Shown here one piece after another: positions 45,624 to 55,636 of a DNA stretch of 64,000 nucleotides (within the stretch, counting starts at the first letter, position 1; each line of letters opens with the position of its first letter). The notes beneath the pieces are model-generated. The model was not told the origin of the DNA. It saw only the letters and a list, made by a program, of their open reading frames with translations, and searched no databases. Both the position numbers and the translations under genes were made by a program. The stretch comes from Microbacterium flavescens (GTDB taxonomy: Bacteria; Actinomycetota; Actinomycetes; Actinomycetales; Microbacteriaceae): NCBI RefSeq assembly GCF_018588945.1, contig NZ_JAFIWA010000001.1, positions 1 to 64,000 on the forward strand, written 5' to 3'.

Positions 45624-46700
45624 GTGCTGTCCCACGCCTCCCGCTCTCGCCGAGCGCTTCGCACCCTCATCGGCCTGCTCGCCGGGCTCACACTGGCCGC
45701 GGGCGCCGCGGCGCCCGCTCTCGCCGATGACGACGCGCCCGACATCCGGTGGTCGGTGACGCCGGCGAATGAGTCCGGGCCGGACGGTCGCACCTTCGTC
45801 GAGAACACCCTCGATCCGGGGGAGTCGGTCGACGATCACTTCGCCGTCCGCAACGTGAGCGGCGAGACGGTCGAGTTCGCGCTGCTCGCCGCCGACGGCT
45901 TCTACACGAGCGCGGGCAGGTTCGACATCCTCCCGGCCGGCGAAGAGTCGGTCGACGCGGGCACGTGGATCTCGCTTCCCGAGTCCGTCACAGTGGGACC
46001 GGGCGAGACGGCCGTGGTGCCGTTCACCCTGACGGTGCCCGACAACGCCGAGCCCGGCGATCACGCCGCGGGCATCACGGCGTCCATCACCTCCGTCCAG
46101 GAGAGCGAAGACGGCACCGCCGTCGGTGTCGAGAGCCGCGTCGGCTTCCGCGTCACGACGCGAGTGACCGGGGTGCTCACACCGGAGGCGGCCGTCCAGG
46201 CTGTCGCCGGCGAATACACGCTCTCGTGGAACCCGTTCCGTCCGGGCGAGGTGCTGGTGGGCCTCGAGGTCGAGAACCGCGGGAACACCATCCTTCTGGC
46301 TGGAGGAACGGTCTCCGCGGGCGGCCAGAGCGCCGCCTTCCCGGCCGAGGGGGAGAACCCGCAGGAGCTCCTTCCCGGAGACACGCATCGCTTCGAAGTG
46401 CTCGTCGACGACGTTTGGCCGCTGTTCGTCGTGCCGGCGAGCGTCGTCGTCACGCCCACCGTCGTGACGATGGGCGGTGAGAGCTCCACCATGGAGCCGG
46501 TCACCGCCGATACGATCGTCTGGGCCGTGCCCTGGCCGCAGCTGCTGCTGCTGCTGGGCATCGCCCTTCTCATCCTCGCGTTGGTCTGGGGCCGCCGCCG
46601 ATCCAAGAAAAGGCTCCAGGACATGCTCGATCAAGCCCGTGAAGAAGGCCGCCGCGCGAACGACGCGCCGGCGAACGACGCGTCGGCGGACGCCTCGTGA
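45624..46700 (+). CDS. DUF916-like membrane-anchored surface protein
   Basis: A 358-residue protein with a signal peptide (to about residue 34), a large extracellular part and one C-terminal transmembrane helix (about 305-322) followed by a basic, then acidic tail. IRWSVTPANESGPDGRTFVENTLDPGESV and FAVRNVSGETVEFALLAADGF match the first half of DUF916 (WxL peptidoglycan-domain companion). A second Ig-like half (VLVGLEVENRGNTILLAGGTV) matches DUF3324-like modules. In Firmicutes such proteins hold WxL proteins at the wall. The start is a GTG at 45624 with a weak ribosome-binding site. The stop overlaps the next gene (GTGA), so the small LPTTG protein is translationally coupled. Confidence 0.7.
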   Translation: MLSHASRSRRALRTLIGLLAGLTLAAGAAAPALADDDAPDIRWSVTPANESGPDGRTFVENTLDPGESVDDHFAVRNVSGETVEFALLAADGFYTSAGRFDILPAGEESVDAGTWISLPESVTVGPGETAVVPFTLTVPDNAEPGDHAAGITASITSVQESEDGTAVGVESRVGFRVTTRVTGVLTPEAAVQAVAGEYTLSWNPFRPGEVLVGLEVENRGNTILLAGGTVSAGGQSAAFPAEGENPQELLPGDTHRFEVLVDDVWPLFVVPASVVVTPTVVTMGGESSTMEPVTADTIVWAVPWPQLLLLLGIALLILALVWGRRRSKKRLQDMLDQAREEGRRANDAPANDASADAS

Positions 46701-47113
46701 GCCGCGTGAGCAGGATGGCCGCGGCATCCGCTCTCATCGTCGCCGCCGTGCTCGCGCCCGGCGCAGCGCTCGCGGATGAGATCGAGGGCTCGGGCGGCGT
46801 GCTGGTCACCGTCGAGATCGATCCGATCCGCTGCGCGGTGGACTGCGGTGGCGGGGTGCTCCCGACCACCGGTGCGGACTACCCGGCTCTCTTCGTGTGG
46901 CTCGCACTCGTGCTCGTGGCTGCGGGCACGGCGCTGCTGATCGGGAGGCGTGTGCGCGCTTCCCAGAGCGGTTCGCGCGACGCGCCGGGCGTCGCGCCCT
47001 ACTATGTGCTCAGCGGTCGGCATGCCGACGACGCGGCCGAGGGACTCCCGTTCACGGACGCGGCGGTTCCCTCGCGGGGTGACGCCCCCGGCCGCTCACG
47101 TCGAGCGAGGTAG
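46697..47113 (+). CDS. Small LPTTG cell-wall-anchor protein, CscD-like
   Basis: A 138-residue protein with a signal peptide (to about residue 27), a short extracellular segment with two Cys (IRCAVDC), then the sortase motif LPTTG (residues 55-59) and a transmembrane helix. Unusually for a sortase substrate, about 50 charged residues follow the helix instead of a short basic tail. Small LPxTG proteins are the fourth element of csc clusters. The GTG at 46697 overlaps the stop of the DUF916-like gene; an in-frame ATG is six codons further. No sortase gene is in the window. Attachment to the wall is inferred. Confidence 0.65.
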   Translation: MSRVSRMAAASALIVAAVLAPGAALADEIEGSGGVLVTVEIDPIRCAVDCGGGVLPTTGADYPALFVWLALVLVAAGTALLIGRRVRASQSGSRDAPGVAPYYVLSGRHADDAAEGLPFTDAAVPSRGDAPGRSRRAR

Positions 47114-47121
47114 GTCTCAGA

Positions 47122-48141
47122 ATGTCGGAACAGATCGCCAAGGGCTGGCAGCGCCCGAGCATCTACGACGTAGCCAAGCAGGCCGGGGTCTCGCACATGA
47201 CGGTGTCCCGCGTGCTGAACGGGCACCCCAACATCCGCGAGTCGACCCGGGAGCGCGTGCTCCAGGCCATCGATGAGATGAACTACACGCGCAGCTCGAT
47301 CGCCCGGGCGCTCGCCACCCGCCGCGCCATGCGCATCGGCGTGCTCGTCGACAGCCCGGTCCAGTGGGGTCCGAACAGCACCCTCCGCGCGATCGAGAGC
47401 GCCGCGCGCGACGCCGGCTACGCGATCAGCGCGTTCTCGATCTCCGACGACGAGGAGTCGCAGAACGACACGGGCGTCGTCGAGCTGGTGACCCAGGGCG
47501 TGGACGCGCTGTGCGTCATCGCCCCCCGCGCGTCGTCCCTCGACATGCTGCGTCAGCAGAGCACCGGCCTTCCCACCCTCGTCATCAAGGCCGAGCCCGA
47601 CCCCGAGATGCACACGGCCGCGGTCGACCAGCGCGCTGGAGCCATGACCGCGGTGATGCACCTGATCGAGCTGGGCCATCGCTCGGTCGCCCACCTCTCG
47701 GGTCCGCTGGACTGGTTCGACGCGCGCGCCCGCGAACAGGGATGGCGGGATGCCCTCGCCGACGCCGGCCTCCCGATCGCTCCGCCGGTCGTGGGCGACT
47801 GGACGTCGGACTACGGCTACTCGTTCGGCAAGACCTACGACTTCGCCGATGCGACCGCGGTGTTCGCGGCGAACGACCAGATGGCCCTCGGGCTCATCCA
47901 CGGCCTGTCCGAGCGCGGTCTCCGCGTTCCTGAGGACATCAGCGTCGTCGGCTTCGACGACCTCCCCGACGCGCGCCACTTCCTGCCGCCGCTCACCACG
48001 GTCCGGCAGGATTTCGCCGCGCTCGGCGCCCTCGCGCTGCAGATCATCATTGCCGCGATCGAAGGCGAGGAAGTCACCGAGCACGACATCATCGAGCCCC
48101 GGCTGATCGTGCGCGGCTCGAGCGCGGCACCGCCCGCCTGA
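47122..48141 (+). CDS. LacI-family repressor, probable arabinose regulator
   Basis: A 339-residue LacI-type regulator: helix-turn-helix (SIYDVAKQAGVSHMTVSRVLNG, about residues 13-35), hinge helix (SSIARALATRRAM), then a sugar-sensing domain (about 70-335) ending RLIVRGSS. LacI-type arabinose repressors are known in actinobacteria (AraR of Corynebacterium glutamicum). It sits directly before the importer-araDBA operon, whose promoter holds three palindromes, and about fifteen similar sites occur across the locus. It is the best candidate to bind them; that link is inferred. The ATG at 47122 lies eight bases after the LPTTG gene, so it may be co-transcribed with the WxL-like operon and thereby autoregulated. 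Confidence 0.85.
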   Translation: MSEQIAKGWQRPSIYDVAKQAGVSHMTVSRVLNGHPNIRESTRERVLQAIDEMNYTRSSIARALATRRAMRIGVLVDSPVQWGPNSTLRAIESAARDAGYAISAFSISDDEESQNDTGVVELVTQGVDALCVIAPRASSLDMLRQQSTGLPTLVIKAEPDPEMHTAAVDQRAGAMTAVMHLIELGHRSVAHLSGPLDWFDARAREQGWRDALADAGLPIAPPVVGDWTSDYGYSFGKTYDFADATAVFAANDQMALGLIHGLSERGLRVPEDISVVGFDDLPDARHFLPPLTTVRQDFAALGALALQIIIAAIEGEEVTEHDIIEPRLIVRGSSAAPPA

Positions 48142-48149
48142 CCTCTGCG

Positions 48150-48184
48150 GAAGGCGCCTCGACCCGGGTGGGAGAGGCGCCTTC
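48150..48184 (+). terminator. Terminator after the LacI gene
   Basis: A perfect 11-base-pair inverted repeat (GAAGGCGCCTC / GAGGCGCCTTC) with a 13-base loop starts eight bases after the LacI stop. It separates the regulator from the importer promoter. Confidence 0.75.
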
Positions 48185-48206
48185 GCCGTTCGTGACGGCG
48201 GAGGGA

Positions 48207-48302
48207 TGTTGCCGCTCACGCAATCGTGTTAATGTTCGCGGTAACGGAGAAGTAACGAATCTGGAAGTTCCAGTTGCGCGCAGACATGTTAGCGCGCACA
48301 AT
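48207..48302 (+). promoter_or_regulatory. Promoter of the importer-araDBA operon with three operators
   Basis: TTGCGC (48274-48279) and CACAAT (48297-48302), 17 bases apart. The operator TGTTAGCGCGCACA (48287-48300) overlaps the -10. Two more lie upstream: TGTTGCCGCTCACG (48207-48220) and TGTTCGCGGTAACG (48233-48246), centres 26 bases apart. Three sites in 94 bases make this the most heavily controlled promoter in the window. Confidence 0.7.
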
Positions 48303-48392
48303 GGACTCGCACACACCCGAGAGTGTCCCGCTGGGGCACCGGCACTTCCTCGCCGACCAAGAAGCGTCGGGGAGTCTCAAGGAGGAGAAGAG

Positions 48393-49412
48393 ATGGCAAA
48401 CAAGAAGCGGATGCTCGGCCTGATCGGCTTCGTCGGCGCGGGGGCCCTCGCCCTCGGTCTCGCCGGCTGCGCAGGCGGCGGCAACGGCGGCGGCGACAAC
48501 GGCGACGGCGGCGACGCGGGTGGCGACGGCGAACTGACCACGGTCGGCTTCGTCGCGGTCGGCCCCGAGGGCGGCTGGCGCAACGCCAACGAGCAGGCGA
48601 TCAAGGACGCGTTCTCCGAGGAGGCCGGCTTCGATCTGAAGTACGCTCCCGCGGCGAGCCCGACCGATCAGAAGTCGCAGATCGACGCGTTCGCGACGTT
48701 CGTGAACGACGAGGTCGACGTGATCCTCCTCACCGCGACCGAGGCGTCCGGCTGGGACGACTCGCTCGAGCTGGCCCAGGAGGCCGAGATCCCCGTCATC
48801 CTGCTCGACCGCGGCGTCGACTCCAGCGACGACCTCTACGTCACGCGCATCGCCCCCGACAACGTGAACGTCGCCGGCACCGTCGGCGAGTGGGCGGTCG
48901 AGACCTTCCCGGAGGGCGCGAGCTACTTCACGCTCGAGGGCGTCCCGGGCCTCTCGGTCGTCAACGAGCGGAACGAGGGCTTCGAGGCCGTCATCGAGGG
49001 CGCCGAGGGCTGGACCAAGATCGGCGCGCAGACCGCCAACTGGACCGCTGACGAGGGCAAGTCGGTCATCGAGACCGTCCTGCGCGAGAACCCCGACCTC
49101 CAGTTCATCTTCGCCCAGAACGACGAGATGGGCATCGGCGCGGCTGCTGCCGTGACCGCCGCCGGTCTCGCACCGGGCACCGACGTGAAGATCGCCACGA
49201 TCGACGGCACCACGCCCGCACTCGAGGCACTCGCCGCCGGTGAGCTCAGCTTCGTCGCCCAGTACAACCCCTTCTTCGGCGACCTCGCCGTCGAGGCGGT
49301 CAACTCGGCACTCGCGGGTGACAGCGTCGAGAAGAACATCATCGTCCCCGGTGAGACCTTCGACTCGCCCGAGGCCGGCCAGGCCGCGATCGACGACGGC
49401 AAGGGCTTCTGA
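48393..49412 (+). CDS. Sugar ABC substrate-binding lipoprotein, YtfQ-like
   Basis: A 339-residue lipoprotein (lipobox LAGC at about residues 20-23, then a Gly/Asp-rich linker). The mature protein has the ribose/galactofuranose-binding fold of CUT2 importers: TVGFVAVGPEGGWRNANEQ, SQIDAFATFVNDEVD, PVILLDRGVD, FAQNDEMGIGAA and KIATIDGTTPALEA. The gene order binder-ATPase-permease-permease equals ytfQRT-yjfF of Escherichia coli, a galactofuranose importer. With araDBA in the same operon, L-arabinofuranose is the inferred ligand. The ATG at 48393 follows GGAGGAG at five bases. Confidence 0.88.
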   Translation: MANKKRMLGLIGFVGAGALALGLAGCAGGGNGGGDNGDGGDAGGDGELTTVGFVAVGPEGGWRNANEQAIKDAFSEEAGFDLKYAPAASPTDQKSQIDAFATFVNDEVDVILLTATEASGWDDSLELAQEAEIPVILLDRGVDSSDDLYVTRIAPDNVNVAGTVGEWAVETFPEGASYFTLEGVPGLSVVNERNEGFEAVIEGAEGWTKIGAQTANWTADEGKSVIETVLRENPDLQFIFAQNDEMGIGAAAAVTAAGLAPGTDVKIATIDGTTPALEALAAGELSFVAQYNPFFGDLAVEAVNSALAGDSVEKNIIVPGETFDSPEAGQAAIDDGKGF

Positions 49413-49444
49413 TTCGACCCAGTCGACGAGACGATAACTGATGC

Positions 49445-49477
49445 GAGCGGGGGTCGCCGTTCCGGCGGCCCCCGCTC
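49445..49477 (+). terminator. Intercistronic hairpin after the binding-protein gene
   Basis: A 14-base-pair stem with one G-T pair and a five-base loop lies about 30 bases after the binding-protein stop and before the ATPase gene. As at 5722-5760, it probably boosts binding-protein message relative to the downstream genes. Confidence 0.7.
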
Positions 49478-49526
49478 GTGCTCGTCTTCGCCCAGTACCC
49501 CCCTGCAGCAAAGGATCCACGCAGCC

Positions 49527-51130
<1,604 letters not shown>

Positions 51131-51134
<4 letters not shown>

Positions 51135-52219
51135 ACCGCGTCAAGACCGCGCTGCGCACGCCCTGGTTCTGGGGCCTCGTCGGCATCGCACTGCTGCTGC
51201 TGATCAACTCGATCAAGAATCCGGCCTACCTGGCGCTCAGCGTCAACCCCACGACGGGGATGCTGACCGGCAACCTGCTCGACATCCTCCGCGTCTCGGC
51301 GCCGATCATCATGATCGCGCTCGGCATGACGTTCGTCATCGCCACGGGAGGCATCGACCTCTCCGTCGGCTCGATGATGGCGGTCGGTGGGGCGGTCGCC
51401 ATGGAGACTCTCCGCAGCCTGGACGGGTCCTCGCCGATCGGCGCGATGCTGGCGGCGATCGGCCTCGCGCTCGCACTGGCCATCGTCCTCGGAGCGATCA
51501 ACGGCTTCCTGGTATCGGTCGTCGGGTTGCAGCCCTTCATCACGACGCTGATCATGATGCTCGCCGCCCGCGGCATCGCGCGCGTCGTGACCGGAGGCCA
51601 GAACACCAACGCCACGAACGAGCCGTTCCGTCTCCTCGCCAACGGGCAGATCTTCGGCATCCCCACGAGCTTCGTGGTCGCCATCGCGATCGTCGCCCTC
51701 ATCGCCCTGGCGATGCGCCGGACGGCGCTCGGTCTCATGATCGAGTCGATCGGCATCAACCCGCATGCGAGCCGGCTCGCCGGCATCCGTCCGCGTCCGA
51801 TCCTGTTCGGCGTCTACGTCCTCTCCGCCGCGCTCGCCGCGGTCGGCGGCCTGTTCAGCGTCTCGGAAGTGATGACGGTGAGCGTGGGCGGCACGGGCAA
51901 CCTGATGGAGCTCGACGCCATCCTCGCCGTGGTCATCGGCGGCACCTCGCTCGCCGGCGGCAAGTTCTCGATCGTGGGCTCCACGATCGGAGCGCTCCTC
52001 ATCGCGACCCTGAACAAGACCGTGCTCTTCCTCGGCGTCCCCGCTGCGGCCACGCCGGCGTTCAAGGCCGTCGTCATCATCGTCCTCGTGCTGCTGCAGT
52101 CCGAGCGCGTGCGCTCCTGGGCCCTCGGGCGCGGGAAGCCGCCGCGCACACCCAGCGGACCGACTCGACCCGCAGCGGAACAGGGCACGCCGCCCGTCTC
52201 GAAGGAGGCCGTCGCATGA
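51131..52219 (+). CDS. Sugar ABC permease, YtfT-like
   Basis: A 362-residue CUT2 permease with about ten hydrophobic segments. MTFVIATGGIDLSVGSMMA, LQPFITTLIMMLAARGIAR and AVVIGGTSLAGGKFSIVGS are the conserved stretches of RbsC/YtfT-type subunits. It pairs with the next permease rather than forming a homodimer, as in YtfT-YjfF. The start is a GTG overlapping the ATPase stop, and its own stop overlaps the next ATG. Confidence 0.9.
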
Positions 52220-53286
52220 GCTCCTCGCGCACGCTCGCCGAAGCCATTCCCCCCGTCCCCAACCTGCCGGAGACCAAGAACACCGCCGTCGCCGGTCGCC
52301 TGGCGCGACTGTGGGAGCGCAATCAGACGCTGATCCCCACGCTCGCCGCATTGGTGCTGCTGTTCGGCATGCTCATCTACGCCGAGGTCGCGTACGGCAG
52401 GGTGTTCCACGCCGGAACCATGTCGAGCCTCCTGATCAGCTTCGCGCCGACGATCATCCTGGCCGTCGGAATGACGATCGTGATCGTGTCGGGCGGCATC
52501 GACCTGTCGGTCGGTGCGGTGGTCGCGTTCAGCTCGGTCGCCGGCGTCATGCTCATGAACATCGGCATCGACGGCTGGCTCTCGATGCTGCTCATGATCC
52601 TGTTCGGCGCGCTCTTCGGAGTGATCGCCGGCGTCATGATCCAGTACTTCAACGTGCAGCCGTTCATCGCGACGCTCGCGATGATGTTCCTCGCGCGCGG
52701 ACTGGCCTCGATCCTCTCGACCACGCCCGTGCAGGCCCCCGAGAACTCGCCGATCCACCTGCTCGCCACGGACTGGAAGATCATCGACGGCCCGAAGGTG
52801 AACGACCTCACCGTGACGCCGGGCCTGATCATCGCCGTGCTCGTCGTGCTCGGCGGGATGTTCTACCTGCACCGCACCCGCAGCGGGCGCACGGTGTACG
52901 CGATCGGCGGCAGCGAGTCGTCCGCTGGGCTGATGGGCCTGCCGGTCGCGAAGACCCGCGTCGGGATCTACATCATCTCCGGTGCGCTGTCGGGTCTGGC
53001 AGCGATCGTGTACACCGCGGAAGTCGGCGGCAAGGCGCAGAACGTCACCGGCATCGGCTGGGAACTCGACGCGATCGCCGCCGTCGTCATCGGCGGGACG
53101 CTGCTCACCGGCGGCTACGGGTACATCCTCGGCTCCGTCGTCGGCGTGTTCGTGATCGCGGCCATGCGCCTCATCATCACCAAGGACGGCACGATCAACC
53201 CCGAGTACCTCACGATCATCACCGGCGCCGTGCTGCTCGTCTTCGTGCTGCTGCAGCGCGTGCTGACGAGGCGGAGGGCCCACTGA
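52216..53286 (+). CDS. Sugar ABC permease, YjfF-like
   Basis: A 356-residue CUT2 permease. MTIVIVSGGIDLSVGAVVAF, VQPFIATLAMMFLARGLASIL and AAVVIGGTLLTGGYGYILGS place it with YjfF/RbsC. The loop between the central helices is long (about residues 165-200), as in YjfF. The ATG at 52216 overlaps the preceding stop (ATGA); the stop overlaps the AraD start by one base (TGATG). Confidence 0.9.
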   Translation: MSSSRTLAEAIPPVPNLPETKNTAVAGRLARLWERNQTLIPTLAALVLLFGMLIYAEVAYGRVFHAGTMSSLLISFAPTIILAVGMTIVIVSGGIDLSVGAVVAFSSVAGVMLMNIGIDGWLSMLLMILFGALFGVIAGVMIQYFNVQPFIATLAMMFLARGLASILSTTPVQAPENSPIHLLATDWKIIDGPKVNDLTVTPGLIIAVLVVLGGMFYLHRTRSGRTVYAIGGSESSAGLMGLPVAKTRVGIYIISGALSGLAAIVYTAEVGGKAQNVTGIGWELDAIAAVVIGGTLLTGGYGYILGSVVGVFVIAAMRLIITKDGTINPEYLTIITGAVLLVFVLLQRVLTRRRAH

Positions 53287-54011
53287 TGACCGACCTCACG
53301 CCCGAGGTCCAGGCATCCGTCGATGCTGTCCGCGCCGACGTCGCGAAGCTCCATGGCGAGTTGGTGCGGTACAACCTCATCGTCTGGACGGGCGGCAACG
53401 TGTCGGGTCGCGTGCCCGGCGCCGACCTCTTCGTGATCAAGCCGTCGGGCGTCTCGTACGACGACCTCGCTCCCGAGAACATGATCCTGTGCGACCTCGA
53501 CGGCAACGTCATCCCCGGCACTCCGGGGAGCGACCGCAGCCCGTCGAGCGACACCGCGGCGCACGCGTACGTGTACCGCCACATGCCCGACGTCGGGGGA
53601 GTGGTGCACACCCACTCGACGTTCGCAGTGGCGTGGGCGGCGCGCGGTGAGGAGATCCCCTGTGTGATCACGGCCATGGCCGACGAGTTCGGCGGGCCGA
53701 TCCCCATCGGGCCGTTCGCGATCATCGGCGACGACTCGATCGGCCGGGGAATCGTCGAGACGCTGTCGGGCCACCGCTCGCGAGCGGTGCTGATGCAGAA
53801 CCATGGTCCGTTCACGATCGGCGTCTCGGCCAAGGACGCCGTCAAGGCCGCGGTCATGGTGGAGGACGTCGCCCGAACCGTGCACTATGCGCGCGAGGCC
53901 GGGCCGCTGATCCCCATCCCGCAGGAGGCGATCGACCGCCTGTACGACCGCTACCAGAACGTGTACGGGCAGTCGGGCGACGAGCGCCGCGACGCAGAGG
54001 AGCAGTCATGA
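53286..54011 (+). CDS. araD: L-ribulose-5-phosphate 4-epimerase
   Basis: A 241-residue class II aldolase-fold enzyme that converts L-ribulose 5-phosphate to D-xylulose 5-phosphate in the cytoplasm. Zinc ligands are visible: H108 and H110 (HTHS) and H173 (QNHGPF). TGGNVSGR and KPSGVSYDDL form the phosphate site, and SSDTAAHAYVY is the conserved acidic segment. The length is near the usual 230. The ATG at 53286 overlaps the permease stop by one base; the stop overlaps the kinase start. Fuculose-phosphate aldolase is a relative, but the kinase and isomerase neighbours settle the call. Confidence 0.92.
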   Translation: MTDLTPEVQASVDAVRADVAKLHGELVRYNLIVWTGGNVSGRVPGADLFVIKPSGVSYDDLAPENMILCDLDGNVIPGTPGSDRSPSSDTAAHAYVYRHMPDVGGVVHTHSTFAVAWAARGEEIPCVITAMADEFGGPIPIGPFAIIGDDSIGRGIVETLSGHRSRAVLMQNHGPFTIGVSAKDAVKAAVMVEDVARTVHYAREAGPLIPIPQEAIDRLYDRYQNVYGQSGDERRDAEEQS

Positions 54012-55603
54012 CGTCGGAGGCGGCACAGGCGATCCTCGACGGCCGCACCGCGCTCGGCATCGAGCTCGGCTCGACGCGCATCAAGGCCTGCCTCGTGCTC
54101 GCCGACGATCCGTCGACGGTGATCGCCGTCGGCAGCCACGCCTGGGAGAACCGCTTCGTCGACCGGCTGTGGACCTACGACATCGACGATGTGTGGGCCG
54201 GCCTGCAGGCCGCATACGCCGACCTCGTCGCCGACGTGCGCGATCGGCACGACGTCGGGCTGGAGGCGGTCGGCGCCATCGGCGTCTCGGCGATGATGCA
54301 CGGCTACCTCGCGTTCGACGAAGAGGGCGAGCTGCTCACACCGTTCCGCACCTGGCGCAACACCAACACCGACCGATCGGCCGCCGTGCTGTCGGAGCTC
54401 TTCGGGGTCAACATCCCGCTGCGGTGGTCTGTCGCGCACCTCTACCAGGCCGTGCTCGACGACGAGCCTCACGTGACCGACGTCGACTTCTTCACCACGC
54501 TCGCCGGCTACGTCCACTGGAAGCTCACCGGGCGGAAGGTCCTGGGTGTCGGCGACGCGTCGGGCATGTTCCCGATCGACACGGTCACGCACGACTACGA
54601 CGCCGACATGCTGCAGAAATTCGATCGTCTCGTCTCCGAGCGCGCGTACGGACTGCAGGTCGCGGAGCTCCTTCCCGAGGTCCTCGACGCCGGCCGGCAT
54701 GCAGGCGACCTCACGCCCGAGGGCGCGGCGCTGCTCGACCCGAGCGGGACGCTGCGCCCCGGTGCGCCGCTGTGTCCGCCCGAGGGCGACGCCGGCACCG
54801 GCATGGTGGCCACGTGCTCGGTCGCGCCCCGCACCGGCAACGTGAGCGCCGGCACGAGCATCTTCGCGATGGTGGTCCTCGAGCGGCCGCTCGAGCGGGT
54901 GCACCACGAGCTCGACGTCGTGACCACCCCCGCCGGCGACCCGGTCGCCATGGTGCACTGCAACAACGGTGCGAGCGAGCTCGCCGCCTGGGTCAGCCTC
55001 TTCGACCGCTTCGCCACGGTGGGCGGCGGACAGCTCCACGAGGATGACGTCTTCGAGGCGCTCTTCCGCGAGGCGCTCGACGGTGACCCGGATGCGGGCG
55101 GCCTGCTCGCGTACAACCATCTTGCCGGCGAGCCGATCGCGGGGCTGGCGGAGGGTCGTCCGCTGTTCGTGCGAACGCCCGACAGCCGCCTCACGCTCGC
55201 GAACTTCATGCGCGCGCAGATCTACGGCGTCTTCGGCACACTCGCGCTCGGCATGCGCGTGCTCGAAGAGGAAGGCGTCGCGCTCGACCGCATGTTCGCG
55301 CACGGCGGCATGTTCCGCACCGCCGGTGTGGCGCAGCGCTTCCTCGCCGGAGCGCTGGACGCGCCGGTGGCGGTGGCCGAGACGGCCTCCGAGGGCGGCG
55401 CGTGGGGCATCGCGGTGCTCGCGGCGTACCTCGGCGAGGCATCCGATCTCCCTCTCGACGCGTACCTGCGTGATCGCGTGTTCGCCGACGCGCAGTTCGA
55501 CACCGTGAAGCCCGACCCCGAAGACGTGCCCGGGTTCGCCGCCTACCTCTCGCGCTATCGCGCCGGACTCGCCGTGGAGCGAGCCGCCGTGCAGGCACTC
55601 TGA
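54008..55603 (+). CDS. araB: FGGY carbohydrate kinase, probable L-ribulokinase
   Basis: A 531-residue FGGY kinase that phosphorylates L-ribulose. The N-terminal phosphate loop (GIELGSTRIKACLVL, from residue 17), GVSAMMHGYLAFD, TPFRTWRNTNT and the C-terminal GGMFRTAGVAQRFLAGALDAP nucleotide-site segment are visible. The N-terminus differs from E. coli AraB but matches kinases found between AraD and AraA in actinobacteria. Its ATG overlaps the AraD stop (ATGA). AraA follows after 33 bases. Position is the main support for ribulose rather than xylulose as substrate. Confidence 0.88.
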   Translation: MTSEAAQAILDGRTALGIELGSTRIKACLVLADDPSTVIAVGSHAWENRFVDRLWTYDIDDVWAGLQAAYADLVADVRDRHDVGLEAVGAIGVSAMMHGYLAFDEEGELLTPFRTWRNTNTDRSAAVLSELFGVNIPLRWSVAHLYQAVLDDEPHVTDVDFFTTLAGYVHWKLTGRKVLGVGDASGMFPIDTVTHDYDADMLQKFDRLVSERAYGLQVAELLPEVLDAGRHAGDLTPEGAALLDPSGTLRPGAPLCPPEGDAGTGMVATCSVAPRTGNVSAGTSIFAMVVLERPLERVHHELDVVTTPAGDPVAMVHCNNGASELAAWVSLFDRFATVGGGQLHEDDVFEALFREALDGDPDAGGLLAYNHLAGEPIAGLAEGRPLFVRTPDSRLTLANFMRAQIYGVFGTLALGMRVLEEEGVALDRMFAHGGMFRTAGVAQRFLAGALDAPVAVAETASEGGAWGIAVLAAYLGEASDLPLDAYLRDRVFADAQFDTVKPDPEDVPGFAAYLSRYRAGLAVERAAVQAL

Positions 55604-55636
55604 ACCCCTCCCCGGAAGACCCAGAAGGACATCCCC

